Source of the DNA: Flaccisagitta enflata
Taxonomy: Eukaryota; Chaetognatha; Sagittoidea; Aphragmophora
Length of the DNA: 64,000 nucleotides
Direction: 5' to 3'
NCBI GenBank assembly: GCA_965153355.1
Contig: OZ231128.1
Span: 43,772,001 to 43,836,000 of the forward strand
Shown piece by piece: positions 59,135 to 64,000 of this stretch (positions are counted from its first letter, which is position 1; each line of letters starts with the position of its first letter). Both the position numbers and the translations under genes were made by a program. The notes under the pieces were generated by a model. The model did no database searches and was not told where the DNA came from. It saw only the letters and a program-made list of their open reading frames with translations.

Positions 59135-59335
59135 TTTTAGTCGCGTGATAGGCGACTCTACACCCCGCAATGTCGGTCCGTCCAACTGTCTGTCGGTCCT
59201 TCCGTTGGTCCGTCCGTCCTCCCGTCACTTTTTCCGCGTTTATGGGGTTTTTGGCCTTTCTTCTCTTACCCAAATGCGCCACTAACCTCAAATATGGCCC
59301 CTGCCCACCCGCTCGCGACTGGGGTAGCCTTGTTT
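59135..59335 (+). repeat. Family A, complete copy
   Basis: TTTTAGTCGCGTGATAGGCG, ACTCTACACCCCGCAATGTC, GTCGGTCCTTCCGTTGGTCC, CCCAAATGCGCCACTAACC, GCCCCTGCCCACCCGCTCGC, GGGGTAGCCTTGTT. Confidence 0.92.
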
Positions 59336-60084
59336 ACTGCACCGTCAATTATTGAATACGATTTTGATTTTCTTGATGTTATCACGAAACTCGTTTGGTA
59401 GTCGCAAACCGCAGAACGGCCGGACCGAATCCTCTATAACCTCTGAGACCCTTTTATGACCCTAATGACATTTTAGATAAAGCCAAGCTATCTAAAATTG
59501 TCACCTATTCAATTATGCAACAGTTCCTGCTTTCGTTAAAAGACTTCTAATCATAGGTTCTTAGAACAACAAGGCCAAGCAAGTCGGAAAGTCGGTATGT
59601 TGGTTGATATGTCGTTAAGTCGGTAGTTTGGTCGTTGGTTTGGTTGTTTGGTTGGTCGGTGAGTTGGTTTGTTGGTTGGTCCGTTGGTCGGCCACTGATA
59701 GGCAGGTTGAAAAAGAAGCTTTGATTGTGATGACAAATGAAAAAGTAAGAAAGACACTTTGACGTTTTATCAGCTCCGACCAGCTTGATTTCCGGAAGCC
59801 ATGACAATAAAATGTTTACATCAAGATAAATGCCATGAATATTAACGATTGATTCACTATTACACTCCAACGGGCATTTGCAGACAACCAAAGCACATTA
59901 ATCATGTTATAAATGTAGAATATAACTACGGCAAAAAAAAAGTAGACGTAATTTTTTGATTGTTGATTGCTTGGTAATTAAAGAGGGTAAACCCTTAAAA
60001 TCTATGATGGTTTTAAAGAGCTTCAAAAGATCTATCATTTGAGCTCTTTCTTAACATTCTAGCTTCAAAATTCTAGAAGTTATT

Positions 60085-61571
60085 AACGGGTGGTCAAAAA
60101 AAAAAGTGACTAAGCTAGCATTTTCTAAAAACAAGTTTGAAATCTTTTTTGTAAAAAGATATTTTGAAAATGAAGTAAAGTATATAAAAAAAATCGATCT
60201 TTTAAAATTTTCATAAACAAATATCTACATAAACACAAAAAAGTAAAATGTTCGCATAAATCAGTAATAACATGGATAATCAATTGTTTTTAAGAAACAC
60301 AAATGTTAACTAGGTCCGGTCTGAAATAAACACAATTATTCATAAGCCACCAAGCTATGGTTTAAGAGATTTGAATAAAAAAGAAAAGGAAGTTTTTCAG
60401 GAGTATTTTTTGTTTTGTTGTATGTTTGTTTTTATATGATTTTAGTCAGGTTTTTTTACCAGCTTTTGAGTCATCCTTAACTATAGATAGTGAATCCATG
60501 AAAAAAATTCTCATTTTCACGCAAAAGATTATTACAAAAATTAAAGCGGTCCAAAATTGAATTAAGTTTATTGTAAATAACTTGAAATTTATAAAAAATA
60601 TACAAAAATAACAATAATCGGGAAAAAAGTCGAAGTCAGTCTTCGACTTTTTGACATATTCGAGAGAAACAGGGTTTTCATTTTCTTATGGGAAAGTTGA
60701 GGGTCTCTTCCGGCTGATTGGTCCCTCAAACGAAATTGATAGGGTAAGTAAATTTGATAATTCTCTTTCATTTGGCGCCAAGCAGAATGCTCTACGACAA
60801 ATATTTTTTGCGTTATGATTTTTTAAAGATTTATTTATGAAAATTGCGAATTGAATTTTTTTCGATTTTTTATGATTTTGAGTAGGATAAAAAAAGAAGT
60901 GTATCTATGTTTGTTTGAGCATGCAAATACAACAAAACATGTTTATGAGCATTGCTGCTCATCTGTGAGGAGAATTCTAGCTCATTTAGCTCATTTAGCT
61001 CAGTTTCTTTTTTTTATTTGAATGTGATAAATGAATAGATATTTTGATACATGTTTAAGAAAGCAGATACAAAAAGCATATCAGTGAGCATAACTGCTCA
61101 TCTGTGAGGGTGTTTTTAAGCATTTTAGCTCACTTAGCTCATTTAGCTCAGTCTTTTTTTTTCTTCTGATTTTTAATGGGATAAATAAGTGTTTTGATGG
61201 GAGCATGTAATTACAAGAAAGCATGTCAGTGAGCATAGCCGATTGTCTGGTTGAGTGATTTTGAGCATTTTAGCTCATCTAGCTCATTTGGCTCAGTCCT
61301 ATTTTTCTCTGATTTTCAGTGCAATCAATACATACAATTGCTCTTGATTTGATCTAATTGAAAAAAAGATTTGCAGTGACTAAAGACAAAAGCTTGGTGA
61401 AAAGTCACCAATGCTTACGACTTTTTTCCTCACGGCGACAGCCGCCATTACTGGTAAAAAAAATTCTCCTGCACCATATCTTTTTAGCTAAAAAAAAGTT
61501 TTGCTCTAAATGTTTTCTTACAAAACATACGAGAAAACAAAAAAGTAACTTTTTTTTTGACCACCCGTTAT
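60085..61571. mobile_element. Tc1/mariner-like non-autonomous element
   Basis: TAACGGGTGGTCAAAAAAAA at about 60085 and TTTTTTTTTGACCACCCGTTA (its inverse, shown here by its parts TTTTTTTTTGACCACC and CGTTA) ending near 61571 form inverted ends with TA at both borders, as in Tc1/mariner elements. No transposase is seen; family D copy 3 occupies most of the interior. Confidence 0.6.
60620..61456 (+). repeat. Family D copy 3, complete
   Basis: The hairpin AAAAAGTCGAAG/CTTCGACTTTTT (60624-60652) opens it; three ~150-bp units with GAGCAT..TGCTC and TTTAGCTCATTTAGCTCA follow; it ends GCCGCCATTACTGGTA. The best copy for defining the family. Confidence 0.85.
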
Positions 61572-61709
61572 ATTCTAAGAACAACTACTCAAAAATCTCA
61601 AATATACTTAGAAATGTTTTTAGAGTAACCAACTTTGAATTAATACAGCCTTTAAACAAAGCGGAATCATGAATTTTGCTTGGTTTCATCTTGTAGAGAA
61701 TGAAAAATA

Positions 61710-61885
61710 CAGTAGGACCCCGCCTCATCGGTCCCATTGGGACTGAAGATTTTTCACCTTTATTTTAGGGTAACCTTTAAAGAGAGGTGAAATCACATTA
61801 AAAACTACTATTTGGGACCTAAAAATGTTGACCTTTATTGATGGGTAACCTTTAAAGGCGAGGCTGTTATTGCGGGGTTCCACTG
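61710..61885 (+). mobile_element. Tigger-like MITE, complete reference copy
   Basis: TA-CAGTAGGACCCCGCCTCATC at the left, TTGCGGGGTTCCACTG-TA at the right; 176 bp with TA on both sides. Confidence 0.88.
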
Positions 61886-62361
61886 TACTTTATTTTTACC
61901 TTAAATTTCATTCCATTTATTTCATAACTTCCATCTACAGAAAAAGTAAGTGAAATAGTGCCTTGTTCACAGATGACGAAATCTGCTCTTTTTGGCATTT
62001 TGAAAAATGAGTGTTGAACTTCAATCTTATGTCATTTCTAAACGACTTGAGTCACAAATTTCTGCTTGGTCTAGATTTGCAGAGTTTTTGAAGCTCTTTA
62101 AAATGCTCATAGATTTCAAGTAAAAAGTGTGACTGGTTTTCAATTAAATGATAAAAATTGAGCGTCTACTTTTTTATTTGGCCATGGTTAATCAGTTTGT
62201 AAAGCTCAGACTGTAACAGCTGTGACCATCACAGGGGACTTGTGCGGAGAGGAACCGTAAAGATAGGGACAATAGCCATAGGGATTTACAAAAAGTCAGC
62301 AAACACACACAAACATGCCACGCACCTACACACACGCAAACACTCACGCAAACACACAGAC

Positions 62362-62548
<187 letters not shown>

Positions 62549-62559
62549 TATGGTTCACC

Positions 62560-63170
62560 TTGGTCGTCGACAGGTGGCCATTTCGGTGGCAAATGGCGGT
62601 TTGGTTGACTCGTTTCGGGGGCGAGTTAGTCGTGACCCGCGAAAAAACGGCCGCGCTCGCTCGAAGAACAAAACCCAAGGCCAACCAAAGAGGGAGAGAT
62701 TAGAAAGAGAATAGAGAGAGGCTCTCTTTAACACCTTTTACAGCTTCGGGCTTTTGGCTTCTTCTCCTCTCCCGTTTTTTGTCGTCGAAAAGCCCCCCCC
62801 CCCCCGCTGTAATGTATGAAAGAGGCTCCGATAAAAGGCCCTCTGTCTCAGCTGCGGTTCGGCGAACCAACGAAGGTGTCTTGGCCTCTGTTGGTCCCGC
62901 GGCCGCGGCCAGCGAGTCCTTAGCCCTGGCTTGGCGCGCGATCGCGGCCGCGGCGCGACTGTGGCTCAATCGACTGAGGAGAATCAATGGAGTGAAGGGC
63001 GATAAGCAAGCCGCTCGGCGATGCCACCGGGATGGAACCAATGGACGACCTAACACCAAGACAGAGCCCGAGAAAGGAAGAAAGAAGGGAAAAAAGGAAA
63101 GAAATAAAAAACCCGAGATGAAACAAAATGTAGCGGAGACGTCCGTTGCAATGTGGCGGTATTGAAGGGA
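62560..63170. other. GC/CpG-rich segment with a weak 117-aa frame
   Basis: CpG-dense sequence, peaking at 62900-62960 (GGTCCCGCGGCCGCGGCCAG, GCGCGCGATCGCGGCCGCGG), unlike the AT-rich flanks. A plus-strand frame from ATG 62812 to TGA 63165 reads basic and Ala-rich (AAAASESLALAWRAIAAAAR, then RRCHRDGTNGRPNTKTEPEK), and the minus strand is also open, as expected for high GC. It could be a promoter/first-exon region or a GC-rich coding exon; neither is proven. Confidence 0.3.
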
Positions 63171-63735
63171 AAAACAAATTGACACAGTGTTCGTCGTGTA
63201 ATGATAGGTGGCCCATAAGTTACGATTTATGAATTGACGTAAGGTTGACTATGAAGAGGAACGCGTTTTCATTCCCAGTCTTCTTGTTGAAAAATCTGGA
63301 CAGGCACTTATCATCAGAAGTTTATAGCGTCGACATATAAGAAATATAATGTCATGCGGAGTATACCTACTTTGAATGCAATGAGTGAAAAGTCAGTGTC
63401 TAATGGGGCATCCAGTGACTAACGTGCTGCTAACCATTTATGATGGTGCCATGGATATGGGAAGGCAGTGAAAGAAGACATTATACACTGTATGGTGATC
63501 TCACCAACGCATCGAGAGAGCACATGGTACATAGGCACCGTGTGGAAGACAAGAAGGACCGTGTTTATAATGAAAAATGATGGGCAAAAAAAAAAAGCCA
63601 GGGAAATGTGACGCCCGAAACATGAATGTACCATTGACAATAAAAGTAAACATACCTATATCTTGACCATATTGAATGGTTTATATTCTTTTATTCATCA
63701 TTTCTTTTCTTTAATGTTTTGAAAGATGGAACTAG

Positions 63736-63952
63736 TTTTTAGTCGCGTGCTACGCGACTCTACATCCCGCTTTGTCCGTCCGTCGGTCCGTCCGTCCGTC
63801 CGTCTGTCCGTCCGTCCGTCCGTCACATTTTACTTTTTTGGGGATTTTGTGATCTTTAGCCTCACATCTCCTGCCCAAATGATCTAGTGACGTCAAATAT
63901 GGCCCCTGCCCACCCGCACGCGACTGGGGTAGCCGTGTATCCGGCCTTGTTT
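63736..63952 (+). repeat. Family A, complete copy
   Basis: TTTTTAGTCGCGTGCTACGC, ACTCTACATCCCGCTTTGTC, (CCGT)n, CACATTTTACTTTTTTGGGG, TCCTGCCCAAATGATCTAGT, GCCCCTGCCCACCCGCACGC, GTATCCGGCCTTGTT. 63171-63735 is unassigned. Confidence 0.93.
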
Positions 63953-64000
63953 ATATACCCAGCCATTGTACTAGGCTATATGGACCCAATTTATCCATAT

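Larger units (their letters stand above)
59929..62176. mobile_element. Element with long inverted ends, carrying nested insertions
   Basis: AAAAAAAGTAGACG at the left (59932) and CGTCTACTTTTTTAT at the right (62163) begin diverged inverted ends. They stay alignable for about 130 bp, including AAATCTATGA and TTTTAAAGAGCTTCAAAA on the left and its reverse complement near 62080-62118. Inside are the 60085-61571 element, family D copy 3 and a Tigger-like MITE. No transposase frame remains. Confidence 0.55.

Overview
The window looks like non-coding, repeat-saturated nuclear DNA of an invertebrate animal. Reasons: very long di-, tri- and tetranucleotide tracts ((CT)n, (GT)n, (AAC)n, (TTTC)n, often 80-600 bp), a non-LTR retrotransposon with an esterase-type ORF1, Tigger-like and Tc1/mariner-like short DNA elements, and remains of a cysteine-rich protein gene with apparent splice sites. 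I cannot name the species; an aquatic arthropod such as a crustacean would fit the microsatellite load, but that is a guess. There is no operon structure, no rRNA or tRNA I can support, and no CRISPR array.

Layout. 1-5.1 kb: a 55-bp minisatellite present in opposite orientations at both ends, a ~195-bp tandem array interrupted by another repeat (family D), and microsatellites. 5.2-15.9 kb: AT-rich spacer, simple repeats, several short inverted-repeat elements and many copies of two dispersed families, named here A (terminal AGTCGCG...CGCGACT palindrome, GGTC/CGTC core) and B (GGGCAGCGGCCCC end, ~20-bp minisatellite core). 15.9-21.8 kb: a nearly complete non-LTR retrotransposon on the minus strand. 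22-24 kb: GC-rich hairpins, microsatellites, family D copy 2 with a family A copy inserted in it. 24.2-27.9 kb: a decayed protein gene split by a 2.4-kb family A copy that itself contains a family B copy and three tandem arrays. 28-59 kb: mostly microsatellites, A/B copies, small hairpin elements and two weak candidate exons (40.6 and 53.2-53.4 kb). 59.9-62.2 kb: nested inverted-repeat elements. 62.4-63.2 kb: (CA)n tract next to a GC/CpG-rich segment.

The most notable item is the retrotransposon: ORF1 (SGNH-hydrolase-like domain) and ORF2 (APE-type endonuclease plus reverse transcriptase) lie in the same frame and are separated by one TAG codon. The ORF2 frame has no ATG before its first endonuclease motif, so readthrough or a non-AUG start seems needed unless the TAG is a recent mutation. 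The same GGATTAC motif that follows the TAG is repeated about eight times in the 5' leader.
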